A stretch of DNA of 64,000 bases from Prostheceraeus crozeri. Its lineage: Eukaryota; Platyhelminthes; Polycladida; Euryleptidae. Location of the stretch: positions 62,001 to 126,000 of the forward strand of contig CAJQUW010011528.1 of the NCBI GenBank assembly GCA_907163375.1, read 5' to 3'. Each line of letters begins with the position of its first letter. The stretch's first letter is position 1. Under the pieces are notes generated by a model. It saw only the letters and a program-made list of their open reading frames with translations, was not told the origin of the DNA and did no database searches. This document shows, in pieces, positions 42,367 through 54,568 of the stretch. The position numbers were made by a program, and so were the translations under genes.

Positions 42367-42768
42367 CATATTAATCCAAATCTTAATCAACATAATAATA
42401 TGAATAATTTTGATTTAGGATTAAATTATTAAAATAGACTTATATATATATTAACATAGTTGTATTTCTACTAAAGTAATTGTATTTCTACTAAAATAGT
42501 TGTATTTCTACTAAAATAGTCTTATATATATTAAAATATTATTTTTTATAAATAATAAATTATTTTCTTAGTCAAAATATTCTTAAGCATTCCGGAAGAG
42601 AGGAGAGGTTCGGAAAATATTTCTTTTAAGTATAGGAACAAAATTCCGGTTTATTTCCGATACATTCCGGAGGTCCTACAGAGGTCAAAAACACTCATAA
42701 GAGTGTAAGAATGATAGTCCGGAATCAACAAATAATAATTCCTAAATTTTTTATTTTAAAAATATTAA
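42367..42768. repeat. Intergenic repeats: TTGTATTTCTACTAAAATAG x3 and TTCCGG motifs
   Basis: Three nearly identical 20-mers lie at about 42459, 42479 and 42501. Four TTCCGG-bearing stretches (about 42589-42725) are notable in this AT-rich element. The block is probably the promoter region of the following ATPase-like gene. Confidence 0.5.
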
Positions 42769-44004
42769 ATGAATAAAAGCGAAAATTTGGAAGATTTATA
42801 TTCACCGATTATAATTAAAAGTAATAAAAGTGATAAAAATGGTAAAAGTAATAAAAGTAATCTAAGTCGTCATAAATCTCTTAATGCATTAAATGATATT
42901 ATAAATAACACTAAGTTTCAAGATACACTATCCCCTCAAGATCCAAATTTAAATAAAGATGAAGTAGAATATGTAAAAGATATTAATATTGTAGATAATC
43001 CTAGATATAATACTATAGGTAATAATATATATAATAAAAAATATTTAGAGACACCACCAAAAAAAATTTTTTTCCCTAATTCATCTCCTAATAAAAAAAA
43101 TAGCACAATCAGATCTTACACGTCTTTGGAATTTTTTAAAATTTCATTGTATAAAAATAATGTTGGCATGTATTTTGATATTTTTTTTTATCATCTTGTT
43201 ATATGTATTGGAAATCAATGGGGTTACTTTCTAACAGAGGAACAAAAGAGGATAAATTTTTATAAACAAGAAATAAAAAATTTTAAAGGATGGAAAACTG
43301 ATGAGGATAAGATTAAGGATAAAATTAATAATAAAAATATTACACAAGGTAGAATGTATCAAGAAAATTCACATTTCATTGTTTATGGTAAAACAGGAAG
43401 TGGTAAGACTACGTTTATTAAAAAATATATAAACGAACATTATAAGGATGAAACGCAAGTATATATTTTTTGTATGCATACTTCTGAATGGCCACCTTTT
43501 ACAAACGTTTATAATGATAAACAATTAGATGAGTTACAAGATATGGAAAGTTTCGCTGGTACACCTGAAAATAAATCTTTATTAATTTTAGATGATGTTG
43601 CAAGTTTATCAAAACAAAAAAATATGTCAGAAATATTTACAAAAGGAAGACATCAAAATATTCAAATAGTTGTATTAGCTCATAAAGCTTGTGATGTAGA
43701 TAATAAGATTAGAGAAAACATTCAAACATTTTTTACAACTACACAAAATAATGCAGCATTCTTTAATGATCTTAATAAAAATTATAAAATAAATATGCCT
43801 TTGTCATATTATACACAACATACATATGGAATAATACGTGTTGATACCATAAGTGAACATATGCAAGTATATGATAAAGATTTGAATATATTAGTAGATA
43901 CCGAACATGAAAGAACTCTCAAGATTTTGATATTAGAATGTATGCTGTTACGGGTTATTATTTTCTTAATATTCCCAAAACATATGACTGAAAAATGTAA
44001 ATGA
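42769..44004 (+). CDS. P-loop ATPase, divergent packaging type
   Basis: The frame encodes 411 residues. The first ~200 are low-complexity (Ser/Asn/Lys). Walker A is VYGKTGSGKTT (~residue 206), Walker B SLLILDDV (~285), then FTKGRHQNIQIVVLAHKA, similar to the TRGRH segment of the second ATPase at 54569-55353. It likely belongs to the FtsK/HerA-type packaging ATPases of Mavericks. The final ~30 residues look out of phase, so the end may be frameshifted. A gypsy element begins just downstream. Confidence 0.7.
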   Translation: MNKSENLEDLYSPIIIKSNKSDKNGKSNKSNLSRHKSLNALNDIINNTKFQDTLSPQDPNLNKDEVEYVKDINIVDNPRYNTIGNNIYNKKYLETPPKKIFFPNSSPNKKNSTIRSYTSLEFFKISLYKNNVGMYFDIFFYHLVICIGNQWGYFLTEEQKRINFYKQEIKNFKGWKTDEDKIKDKINNKNITQGRMYQENSHFIVYGKTGSGKTTFIKKYINEHYKDETQVYIFCMHTSEWPPFTNVYNDKQLDELQDMESFAGTPENKSLLILDDVASLSKQKNMSEIFTKGRHQNIQIVVLAHKACDVDNKIRENIQTFFTTTQNNAAFFNDLNKNYKINMPLSYYTQHTYGIIRVDTISEHMQVYDKDLNILVDTEHERTLKILILECMLLRVIIFLIFPKHMTEKCK

Positions 44005-44374
44005 AAAATGTGGATAAATTATATTGTGAAAATAGATAATTGGTTCAAACAGTCCTTACAAGGACAGATGGTACGTTCACAGTTATAAGACAGTCACAGC
44101 ACCAACAGCGTCTCCAGATTCTTCCAGGACCACAAGCCGTGGTGATCACGTCCGCAGCAGTTCGATGATCGTTCGCACACAGAAGATAGGCTGCAACACC
44201 GTCAACGGCTCTCGCCGACAACTTCGCTTGGAGAGACCAGATTGGGTCTCGCAGGCGTTTTTCATGCCGCGTTAAATACGTCTGTGAAGATTCGCTCACG
44301 GTCAACTACCAATTGTTTGGTCATCCATTGTCTGATGACATAGTCATGTGCCGTAGATAGCTGACATGCCGCGG

Positions 44375-44490
44375 AATGCATGCCGCGGAAAAGTTATTGC
44401 TCTAACAATGGAATGGAGATTACTCTCACAAAACAAAATGCATAATAAATGCATAATAAAGCAAGAAGACAAACTGCCTAGCACACAACA
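44375..44490 (-). repeat. Shared part of the gypsy LTR (downstream copy)
   Basis: This is 116 bases, nearly identical to 47249-47367. The minus-strand start TGTTGTGTGCTAGG follows the polypurine tract. Confidence 0.8.
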
Positions 44491-44526
44491 CGCCCCACCA
44501 AAAAAAAATAAAAATCACATTTTTAT

Positions 44527-47250
44527 TTAACTTCTCGACAAACGATCTGCTATGATGTTATCTCTCCCGGGTACATGTTGAATGATAATATTATATTCCT
44601 GCAACAACAGACTCCATCTCAAAAGTCTCTGATTGTCATTTTTCATTCTGTTAATGAAAACTAACGGATTGTGATCTGTGTAAACAAAAGTAGTCGCCGG
44701 CCTTTGAGGAAATACGGAAAGTGTCTCAAACTTTGAACCAAAGCTAGGCCTTCTTTTTCAATCGTACTGTAATTTCTTTCGTAATGATTGAATTTCTTCG
44801 AATAATATGATAACGGATGTTCTTTCCCTTCCTCATCGTCTTGAGCCAACAATGCACCAAGACCAAGGCCGCTAGCATCGACATATAATTTGAATGACTT
44901 TTCAAATGTAGGCACTGATAAAATCGGTGGTGATGCCAACATAGTTTTGACTTGTTCGAAAGCTACTTGGGATTCATTACTCCAAGTATGTTTTATTTTT
45001 GGGCTCGTGAGGCTTGTTAAAGGGTGTACAACATCTGCGTAATTTTTGCAAAATTTTCTATAATACCCAGCCATACCAAGGAATCTTCTTAGTTCCTTTC
45101 TTGAGTTAGGTACAGGAAAGTTTACAACGGCTTGAACTTTTGCCATAATAGGTTTTATTTTCCCATGTCCGATTTCAAAACCTAAATAGTTTAACGACTG
45201 TTTCCCAATCTCGCTTTTGCTGAGGTTGATTGTTAAATCGGCCTCGCCGATTCTTTGGAATAATTTTCGTATTTGTTCCAAGTGATCTGGCCAGTCATTA
45301 CTATAAACGATTATGTCGTCAATATATACTGCGCAGTTGTCTAAATTTTCGATGACTTTATTAGCTAGTCTTTGAAATGTTGATACGGCATTTTTTCATT
45401 CCGAAGGGCATAACTTTGTATTGAAATAAACCCTCTTCGGTGACGAAGGCTGAAATTCGCTTTGCTCTTCCTGTTAAAGGAACTTGATAATATCCTTTCA
45501 ATAAGTCAAACTTGCTGATTATTTTCGAATCTCCTACTTGTTCAATGCAAGTCTCGATATTCGGCAAGGGATAATTGTCTGCGATTGTCAATTCATTTAC
45601 TTTTCTATAATCGGTGCAAAAACGATGAGTTTTATCTGGTTTTGGTACCAAAATGCATGGTGAACTCCAATTGCTGTTGCTATTTTCTATTATGTTATGA
45701 TCTTTCAGGTATTTTACTTCCTTTTTCATAATTTCTCTCTTCTCTGGATTCATTCTGTACGGACTCTGTTTTATTGGCCTTTCTTCAGATAATTCGACAT
45801 CATGTTCTGCCCATGTAGTTATTTGCGGATGATCGGCAAATATTCCTTTGTGCTCTTTAATTATTTCTTTTATCTTTTCTTTCTGTTCGGAATCGACATG
45901 CTGGAAATGGCTATCAAGATTTTTTAATATCTTTGAATTATTCATTCTTGGCATGATGAGATTGACTTCCTCTTCTGCATCACCCGGCGATGCCAAGTTC
46001 GTCAGCGATGTTGCCGCTGCAGACTCCCCTGACGCAATCATAGTGATCGAAGTGCCTGTAGAATTTTCTTTTATGTCACCCAGTGCGGGCAAATTCGTCT
46101 GCGATGCTGACACCAGACTCTCCGGCGCAGCACCAGAAGGGTTTGACTCAGTTGTTGACTCTTCGTCTCGGTCGTGATATTTCTTGAGCATATTTATTTG
46201 ACACATTCTTTGTTTCTTTCTTCTATCCGGAGTTTCTATAACATAGTTGACTTCACTTATTTTCTTTTGTATCATATAAGGACCTTGATACCTTGCCTTC
46301 ATCGGATCTCCCGAGATTGGCAATAATAAGAGTACTTTTTCACCTTGCTGAAATGTTCTTTCTTTTTTATTTCTGTCAAATTGCTTCTTCATTTTACTTT
46401 GCGAATTTATTAGGTTAGCCTTTGCAGACTTTTGTATCTCAGTGAGTCCTTCTTTGATCTCAGACACGTAGTCTAACAAATTCGTGCTTTTCTTCTCTTC
46501 GCTGAGCATTTTTTCTTTCATCAACTTCAGGGGTCCTCTAACTTCATGACCGTAAATTAATTCAAATGGACTAAATCCGAGTGAATCTTGAACTGTTTCG
46601 CGGATGGCAAATAATAGCATTGGTATACCTAAATTCCAGTCCTTTTGATGTTCTTCACAGTAAGTTTTCATCATAACTTTCAATGTCTGATGGAATCGTT
46701 CTAACGCACCTTGAGATTCTGGATGATAGGGAGTTGAACAAATATGTTTTACTCCAAGTACTTCTGACACTTGACTAAATATCTTCGATGTAAAGTTCGT
46801 GCCTTGATCTGAGAGTATGAGGTTCGGTAATCCCACCATATTAAAGAAATTGATCAAAGCCGAACAAATATTTTTGGCGTTAATGTTTCTCAATGGGATA
46901 GCTTCTGGAAATCTGGTTGACGAACACATAATTGTAAATAGATATTCATGTCCCATTTTGGTTCGTGGTAAAGGTCCAACACAATCAATAATGATATTTC
47001 TGAATGGTTCTTCGCACGCAGGGATTGGAATTAACGGCGCTTTCGTAGGATCTAACTGATGTTTACCAACTATCTGACATGTATGACAAGTTCGACAGAA
47101 GTTAGCTGCATCTTTGTACATTTTCGGCCAGTAAAAATGCTTCAATATTCGATAATGAGTTTTGCGTACACCGGGATGACCACTTAATACGTAATACTTA
47201 ACCGTAGATAGATGACAAGTTGGACTTTTGCATGACATTGGAACTTGAAA
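44527..47250 (-). pseudogene. pol: Gypsy polyprotein: integrase - linker - RT - RNase H, frameshifted
   Basis: In order on the minus strand: an H2C2 finger (GHPGVRKTHYRILKHFYW, CRTCHTC), rve core (IIIDCVGPL, LSDQGTNF, ESQGALERFHQ), a C-terminal GPYMIQKKI/ML linker with a 100-residue low-complexity segment, then RT (KQSPYRMNPEKRE, FCTDYRKVNE, FDLLKGYYQVPL, MPFGM). A shift near 45395 precedes YIDDII and LNYLGFEI. RNase H has LYVDASGLGLGALLAQ. Another shift near 44690 precedes TDHNPL and the end at 44527. Confidence 0.88.
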
Positions 47251-47367
47251 TGCATGCCGCGGAAAAGTTATTGCTCTAACAATGGAATGGAGGAGATTAC
47301 TCTCACAAAACAAAATGCATAATAAATGCATAATAAAGCAAGAAGACAAACTGCCTAGCACACAACA
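47249..47367 (-). repeat. Truncated gypsy LTR (upstream copy)
   Basis: The outer end matches the other LTR. The inner end stops at ATGCATGCCGCGG, where integrase coding begins at once. A GCATGCCGCGG-type duplication near the break in the other LTR suggests microhomology. Confidence 0.75.
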
Positions 47368-47719
47368 ATGCAAATACAAAACATTTATCAAATCAAGTTA
47401 TAGAACAAATAATTATCTTTTTAGAATCTGAAGCAAAAGTACCACTAAAAATTATTCCTGATACATTTTATTTTATTTTGATAACTATTTAAATGCAAAA
47501 TTTGGTATACCAATACCTAACAAATTACAAGACAATGAAACATTAAACTACTTGAAAACTGCAATAGATGATGTTAGAAACGGCTTAAGAAAAGCAACAC
47601 CAATAATATCTGATCTTAAATCTACATTTTCTGATGCCAAATCTACATTTAATGAAGCCAAGAAAACATATAATGATACAAATCCATTAATAAATAGTGT
47701 TAGTGAAATACTTAATAAT
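47368..47719 (+). pseudogene. Maverick gene remnant next to the gypsy insertion
   Basis: Coding-like stretches EAKVPLKIIPDTF and, after a shift, NAKFGIPIPNKLQD lead to a helical tail (KSTFNEAKKTYND) ending in TAA at 47719. The gypsy element probably cut this gene or the end of the preceding ATPase gene. I recognise no family. Confidence 0.4.
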
Positions 47720-47825
47720 TAAACAAATTTATCATAATTTTACAGATATATATTTATATATTTATAATATTTTCCTTATATATATTTTTCATAATAAACT
47801 AAAAAAATGTTTTCTAATTTATCTT

Positions 47826-48164
47826 TTAATTTCTTTTATAATATTCTGTTTCAAAATTGTAAATATATGGATGAAGATTTAATTTATTTAATGTTTTTAA
47901 ATCATATACTGTTAAGTTATCTTTATTAATTAACCACCATAAATTATTAAAAGCCAAGAATACTCGAAAACTTCGAAGACAAAGGGGAAAGTCTTTTGTT
48001 TTAGTATATTTAGGTATACCGTGTTTTATTTTATAATCTCTTACAAATTGCATATATTTATGATGATAATAGAGTTTAACTTCTTGTTTAGGTGTAAGAG
48101 AATTTGTTGGATGTCTATAATTTTTTAAAACTGGTACTTGTTCTATCTTATACACTTCAAACAT
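47826..48164 (-). CDS. Unrecognised small Maverick protein, 112 residues
   Basis: The frame is intact, from MFEVYKIEQVPVLKN to a stop at 47826. It is rich in Tyr, Lys and Leu, with a central FPLCLRSFRVFLAFNN. It is divergent from PolB, separated by a run of A/T-only sequence (48165-48317) that probably contains both promoters. I can assign no domain. Confidence 0.45.
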   Translation of the reverse strand: MFEVYKIEQVPVLKNYRHPTNSLTPKQEVKLYYHHKYMQFVRDYKIKHGIPKYTKTKDFPLCLRSFRVFLAFNNLWWLINKDNLTVYDLKTLNKLNLHPYIYNFETEYYKRN

Positions 48165-48317
48165 TTTTTTTTATTTTTTTATAAAAAAATTTATTAAAAA
48201 AATTTTATAAAAAAAATTTATTAAAAAAAATTTATTAAAAAAATTTTGCTAAAAAAATATTTTAGAATTTTTTCTTTAAAAATTAAAACACAAATTTTTC
48301 TTTAAAAAATAAAAAAA

Positions 48318-51300
48318 ATGGAAAAGTTTTATTGTGTCTTATGTGAAAAAAAGTTACAAACAAAAAGAAGTTATCAATCTCATTTACAAAGTAAAATGCA
48401 TTTACAAAATGTAGAACGAGCTGATGAAGGAAATATATTGAAATTAAATAGTTATAAAAACTATCTAGAAACATTACCTACTGATATAAAATTTAAAAAA
48501 ATGTTTGATGATTATTCACATTCGGAATATAAAAAAGTTTTTAATAGTGAAGATGAACATGTACCAGATGGGAGATATTTATTTAGCGATACTGATGAAT
48601 TTAACGAAATAGATTAATTTGATGAAGCTGAACGAACCGATGAAGCCGTAGCAAATATAAAATATTTATTTAATCAGTCTGTTGAATATAATGAAACCGA
48701 TGAAACTTTTTATAATGTATTAACAAACTTTTTCAAAATATTTAGGAAATCTTTCAAATGTTATATGAATGTAGAAGTACTTTATACAAAAAATGGACCT
48801 GATGGAATTCCTGAAGAAATAATACAAGGACATTTTACAAATTCGCAAGAAATTCATAATGTAAATGATATACAACCCATATTTGAATCGATGATACTTA
48901 AATTTGAAAATTGTATAATTGAAGCCCAGTTACGTGAATCTGGTTGGAGATTTGTTAAAATACTATCTAAGAAAATAGTAATTGATAAATATAAAAATAA
49001 TACTGGTGGTAGTTATGTTCCTTTACCTTTCAGTTCACCACAAATAATCAACATAAAAAATGAAGATGATTATTGTTTTCTGTGGAGTATTATAGCACAT
49101 TTACATCCTGCAGAATATCACAAAGAAAGACTAAGTCATTATGACAAAAAAGAAGAATACATAAATGAATTTGATGTTTCTGATGGCTTACATGAATTTC
49201 CATATGATTATAGTAAGCTAACAAAGTTTCATAAAAAAATAAAAATATAATAGAAATAAATGTTTTTGAATTAAATGTGAATTATATTTCTATTGGTAAA
49301 ATTACTCCACTTTACTCAGATTCAAAAAAATTTTATTTGAATAATAAAAATTTATGTCAATCAGAAATAGTATACAATAAAAGAGGAAACTACATGCATC
49401 ATAATATTTTTTACGAAGGAAAAATAATATGTACTGAAAAATTTGAAATTGGTAAAACACTATCACCAATAATGATTAATCATTATAATTATAAAGGACT
49501 TCATGATGATTATGATTACAATTATTCATCTTTATCTTCAGAATATCAACAAAAATCACAAAATTTAAATAAAAGTTTACAAAAATGTAAAACAGATAAT
49601 CAACAACAAACAAAAATATTAGTACAAGAATATGACCATAAATATCAAAATAAGATAGAAACGATTCAAAAATTAAATGAAGACAATAAAGAATTAAACA
49701 ATGAAGAAAATGAAACCAATAAAAAAATAAATGAATGTTTAAAAAAATGTCAACAACAATATAAAGAACAATATGATAAAGAATATAGTTATCAGTTACA
49801 AATATTAAATCAAAATTATCAACAGTCTGAAAAAAATTTACAAAGATATATCGACTTAACACATGAAATATATCAAGATAAACTTGAAAAATTAAAACAA
49901 ACAAAACAGCCAGCACAAGCTAATATATTATATTAACAGGGTCATTTTATATTGTGTGAAGATGTTTCTATATTTACAAAAACTTCAGATAATGCTAATT
50001 TTCCCTATCTCCAATGTATGACGAGCTTTAGAACTAAAGAAGAAATGAATAGACATTTGGAGAATTGTCAACAAAACGAAGCAGTTGAAAATACTTTTCC
50101 TAAAGATGATTATTTAATTTATAATAGACATTATTTGAAAAATAAAGTACCCTTTACTATTTACTGTGATTTCGAAGCATATAATGTTAACATAACACAA
50201 AGTTCTAAAAATGGTACGGGCCAAGCCCTAGAACCTTCGGTTTTTAAATATGAAAAAAGTGAACCTGAACAAAGTAAAGAAAAATATTTATTTGAACAAA
50301 AACCATTATGTTGGGGAATGTACATTCATTCAAATTATCCTGAATTATTTAAATCAGAATATTATCAATACGATGGTGAAGATAGTTCAGAAATGATTAC
50401 AAAGAAAGTAGAAGATTTACAAAATTATTTTTCACAATTGCTTGAAACAAATATACTAATGCTTCCATTAACGGATGAAGAAAAAAATAATTTTAATAAT
50501 GAAATAAAATGTTTTTACTGTGGAAAAGAATTTACAAATAATTATAAAACTGGCAGAGGTAGATATCTTGATAAAGTAAAAGTTCATGATCATCTAAATG
50601 GATTATATAGAGGTGCAGCACATAATTCTTGTAATCTTAATGCTAATAAATCTAAATATAACTTTGTTCCTTTATATTTCTACAATGGTTCTAAATATGA
50701 TTTCCATTTAATAATGAAAGATTTATTTTCATCTGAAAAATTACAACAACAACAAATACATGTACTATGTAAACAAGAAGAAGAATATTTTTCAATGCAA
50801 TTAGGTTGTATTAGAATTTTAGATGCATTTAGATTTTTTACTCCTTATTCATTAGATGTTATGGGAAAAACTTTGAAACCTGAACAATGTAAAATATTAA
50901 ATAAATATAATTTAAAACCTTTAAAAGGCATATTTCCATATGAATATATAACCTGCGGTTCACAGTCGAAGACTGATTTAACTGGAGATTTTAATTCTGT
51001 GAATAAAATTATGGAAGAAAAACAACTTCCTCCAATAAATAAATTTAAATCAACATTAAAACAATCACAATTATCTGAAGAAGATTATGCAGAAGCTGAA
51101 AAAAATTGGAGAGAGTTACATTGTAGAACAAGGTATGATTATACAATGAAATATCTTAAGATAGATGTGTTAATACTAGCTGATCTTTTTGAAAACTTTC
51201 GTGACATGTGTTTAGAATATTACGGAATAGATCCATGTTATTGTTATTCTACACCAGGTTTAACATGGTTAGCAGGATTAAAACATACAAGTGCTAAACT

Positions 51301-52765
51301 TAAACATTATAAAGAAAATACATATGATAAATTATTATTTTTTGAATCTGGTATTAGAGGTGGAGTTTCATCAGTTTTAGGTAATAGATATGTTAAGTGT
51401 TATAATAAAAAAGTATATCCTGATGATTATGGAATAATAGAACCTTTATCTCCAGAAGAAAGCGATCAGTTTATAAAATTGTTTAATCAAAATATAGAAG
51501 GACTTATATCAAATGAAGTTAGTCTAGCAGCAGTTGATGGAATCATGAGAGAAAACTATTTGTTATATTATGATTTTAATAGCTTATATTCTTCTTGCAT
51601 GATACAAGAATTACCAGCAGGTGAAATGACATGGTGTAATATTCTTGATTATCAAAAACACATGATGGAAATTATGATTTTGGTTATATATATGAAGTTG
51701 ATTTAGTATATCCTGATTATATAAAAGGCGCAACAAAATATTATCCTTTCTGTCCCGAAAACAAAATTCCCAATATAGAAGATTTTTCAGATTATCAAAA
51801 ATCTATAATGCCTAAAAAATACAGACCAACAAAAAAACTTATGTTAACACAAAGTAATAAAAGAAAGTATGTTGTTGAAGGAAGAATGCTAGATTGGTAT
51901 TTAGACCATGGAATGATTCTCACCAAAATACATCGAAAACTATTTTATCAAAAATCTAAATGGTTAAAAAATTATATAGAGTTCAATATTGAAAAACGTA
52001 AAATAGCTAAAAGAAATAAAGATGATTTTGGAAACGTGTTCTTCAAATTAATGAATAATGCATTTTATGGTAGGACTTTAGAAAATGTGCGTAATAGACA
52101 AAATATTGAAATAGTTTATGATAAACATAAATTTCAAAATTTAACAAGGAAACCTACATATAAAGAACTACTAGGTTCAGTGATGAACTATGTGCTGTAC
52201 ATTTACGTCGAATTAGCGTAAAACATGATGAGTTTTATTTTATTTGGATTCACTATATTAGAATTAGCTAAACTATTTATGTATAGATTTATATATTATT
52301 ATTTAGCACCTGCAAAAACTATAAATTACACTTTACAGATACGGATTCCGTTTTCTTAGAATTAACAATACCGTCTAATTCTTCATTTGATGAAGAAATT
52401 AATAAATAAAAGATATCATTCATCCTTCTGATTTATGTAAAGTAAAAGATGAACTAGAAGGAAATGAAGATTTCATAACAGAAGCTATATTTTTAAAATC
52501 TAAATGTTATTGTTATAACACAGCTAATAATATTAAAACACATAAAACATTAAAAGGAATTTCAAAGGCATCAGTGGCCAACCAAATAACATTTCAAGAT
52601 TATAAGAATACATTATCTAATAATGAAATAAAAGCAGCATGCAATTATAGACTTAGTTCAAAGAAACATAAAATGTATTTAAAAGAAGAACATAAATTAG
52701 TATTAGATCCATTTGATGATAAAAGAAAAATTTTATCTGATGGAATAACTACTTTATCTCTTTAA
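48318..52765 (+). pseudogene. polB: Protein-primed DNA polymerase B of the Maverick, frameshifted
   Basis: A C2H2 finger (CVLCEKKLQTKRSYQSH) opens the frame. A stop at 48617 precedes YCFLWSIIAHLHPAEYHKER. A shift near 49250, then a coiled-coil segment (about 49500-49930), separate this from PYLQCMTSFRTKEEMNRH and the exonuclease motif IYCDFEAYN. VHDHLNGLYRGAAHNSC and YDYTMKYLKIDVLILADLF follow. Motif A is YYDFNSLYSSC, motif B LMNNAFYGRTLENVR and motif C TDTDSVFLEL. Shifts lie near 51670, 52215 and 52400. All three polymerase motifs keep their catalytic residues, unlike the first element. Confidence 0.9.
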
Positions 52766-52837
52766 TTTTCTAATTTCTAAAATAGTTATATTTAATAAAA
52801 TATAAAATAATATAATATAAAAATATAATATAAAAAA

Positions 52838-53632
52838 ATGGATAAAATTAGAGCTGATAATTTTAAAAGAATAAAACAATTAGAAGAGTTAATAAAACAA
52901 AAAAATATTATGAAAGAAAATCATCTTCAACATAGAATAAAAAAAGCTGGTATACAATCTGATATGTTTGACCAAGTAAAATTGACTGAAGAAGTAAAAA
53001 CTGATTATGAAAAAACTGTCGAACCATTTAAAACTCTTGAAAAACAAATTAATATAGCGGATCTAGTACCTAAAACACTATTAGATGATTATGGTTTGTT
53101 AGAAGCAAACATAGATAAAAAATTACCAAAGTCTATGTTATTTGAACATTCTACTTTCTTTTTAGATAAAAAATTATTTGCAAGATTTTATCTTGGCGGA
53201 AAAGAAATATTTCCACAACATTTACGGGGTTCAATTTTTACGCCAGTTAAATCACCTATTAGTTTAGATAGAAATTTTGTTGATCTTTTAAGAGGAGCAG
53301 ATTTAAAAAATTATGCTGTAGAAGATCTTATAACATATAAAGCTACGTTAGATAGAGTTGGTGCAGCAAAATCTCTTAGACGTTATAAACAATTAGAAAA
53401 TTTATTATCATCGGGAGTTAAAGTAGTGAAAGGTTTTAAAACAGAAACAACTGTTTTTTTCCAGATGATCCACAAGAATTATTAAATAGATTAAATATTT
53501 TAATATCAGCAATAAAAGAAGAACATAATTCTAGTTTCAATGAATTTCATGCTATATTGAAAAGACTGTTAGAAATGAAGATTCTAAATGAAAAGGATTA
53601 TAAAAGTATAGCTGAAATATGTTGTTTTTAAT
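52838..53632 (+). pseudogene. Maverick protein downstream of PolB, one frameshift
   Basis: The first 205 residues (MDKIRADNFKRIKQLEEL...) are helical, then basic with GSIFTPVKSPISLDRNF. A slip in a T-run near 53455 moves to another frame with DDPQELLNRLNILISAIKEE and ILNEKDYKSIAE, ending at 53632. A protein of this shape often lies between PolB and the penton gene in Mavericks. I do not know its function. Confidence 0.5.
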
Positions 53633-53659
53633 TTTTTTATAAAAAATATTTATTCAAAA

Positions 53660-54448
53660 ATGTGTTCAGCAGATTTAGACAAAATTAATAATCAGTTAGA
53701 AAATCTGACAGAGATTTTGGGTTCATCAAAATTTAGTACGACGTTAAAAATTATAACAACTACGTCATCACACACTTGTAATTTAGAACCCATTCTACAT
53801 TTGGAACAAAATAAAAATTATCAAATTGCATTGACTAGTTTCTCCACATTTAACACTATTCAAAACGTTATCAAAGATGTGAATGACCAATTTAGATATT
53901 CTACTGATAAAGGTAAAACATGGAAAATACTAACTTTTCTTCCTGGTTCTTACGAAGTTGAATCAATATCAAATGAAATTAAGAGACATTTAGGTATAGC
54001 ATTTAAAGATAAGAAACAGTTACATTTTGCAGTTGAACCGGCAGTTAATAAATTTTCTCTTACTTTAGACGAAAATCATCAAGTTGATTTTAATCATGAT
54101 AGATCATTGTCAAAGCTATTAGGATTTAATAAACAAACTTATAGTCGAGGTTATCATTTAAGTGAGAAAATACCAAAAATAACTGAAATAAATTCAATTG
54201 TTGTACATTGTGACATTATTGAAGGAGGATATATAAATGGTAAATTGTCAAATTTAATATTCAGTTTTCCAGCTTTTACTGTATCCATTGGTTATAGATT
54301 AAATGTATTTCCACAAACATTAATATATTTCCCTATTACAAGAAAAACTATTAACAGTATTAACATTAGAATCACTGATGAGGAAGGACAAGAAATAAAT
54401 TTTGGAGGTGAAGAGATTATGATAGATCTTTTGGTTCGGGAGGTATAA
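53660..54448 (+). CDS. Penton-like minor capsid protein
   Basis: The intact 262-residue frame is strand-rich. NYQIALTSFSTFNTIQNV lies near residue 54, DINSIVVHCDIIEGGYINGK-like INSIVVHCDIIEGGYINGK near 188, and GYRLNVFPQTLIYFPI and INFGGEEIMIDLLV at the end, as in Polinton minor capsid (penton-base-like) proteins. It would occupy five-fold vertices of the particle. A GGGAG-GTATAAA-CTCCC hairpin covers its stop codon. Confidence 0.75.
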   Translation: MCSADLDKINNQLENLTEILGSSKFSTTLKIITTTSSHTCNLEPILHLEQNKNYQIALTSFSTFNTIQNVIKDVNDQFRYSTDKGKTWKILTFLPGSYEVESISNEIKRHLGIAFKDKKQLHFAVEPAVNKFSLTLDENHQVDFNHDRSLSKLLGFNKQTYSRGYHLSEKIPKITEINSIVVHCDIIEGGYINGKLSNLIFSFPAFTVSIGYRLNVFPQTLIYFPITRKTINSINIRITDEEGQEINFGGEEIMIDLLVREV

Positions 54449-54458
54449 ACTCCCGCGC
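54439..54458 (+). terminator. Hairpin at the end of the penton gene
   Basis: CGGGAGGTATAAACTCCCG forms a perfect 6-bp stem with a 7-base loop. It is the only GC-rich spot for hundreds of bases and lies exactly on the stop codon. The role in termination or 3' processing is inferred. Confidence 0.35.
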
Positions 54459-54568
54459 GAAGCTAGAGAAGTTTAATTTTCTTCTTATTATTCTTTTCTT
54501 CTTCTTATTCTTCTTCTTTATAAACAAAAAATAAAAATAAAATAAAAATAAAATTTTTTTTATTAAAA

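Larger units (their letters stand above)
44040..47367 (-). mobile_element. Ty3/gypsy retrotransposon with integrase upstream of RT, internally deleted
   Basis: The minus-strand LTR ends match: 44375-44490 repeats at 47249-47367 with a 3-base difference. The full left LTR probably spans about 44040-44490 (TGGTTC...CAACA). A GGTGGGG polypurine tract directly abuts the left LTR. The right LTR is cut to about 119 bases and runs straight into integrase, so gag and protease are missing. No convincing target duplication was seen. INT-RT-RH order matches the Gmr1-like group. Confidence 0.85.
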
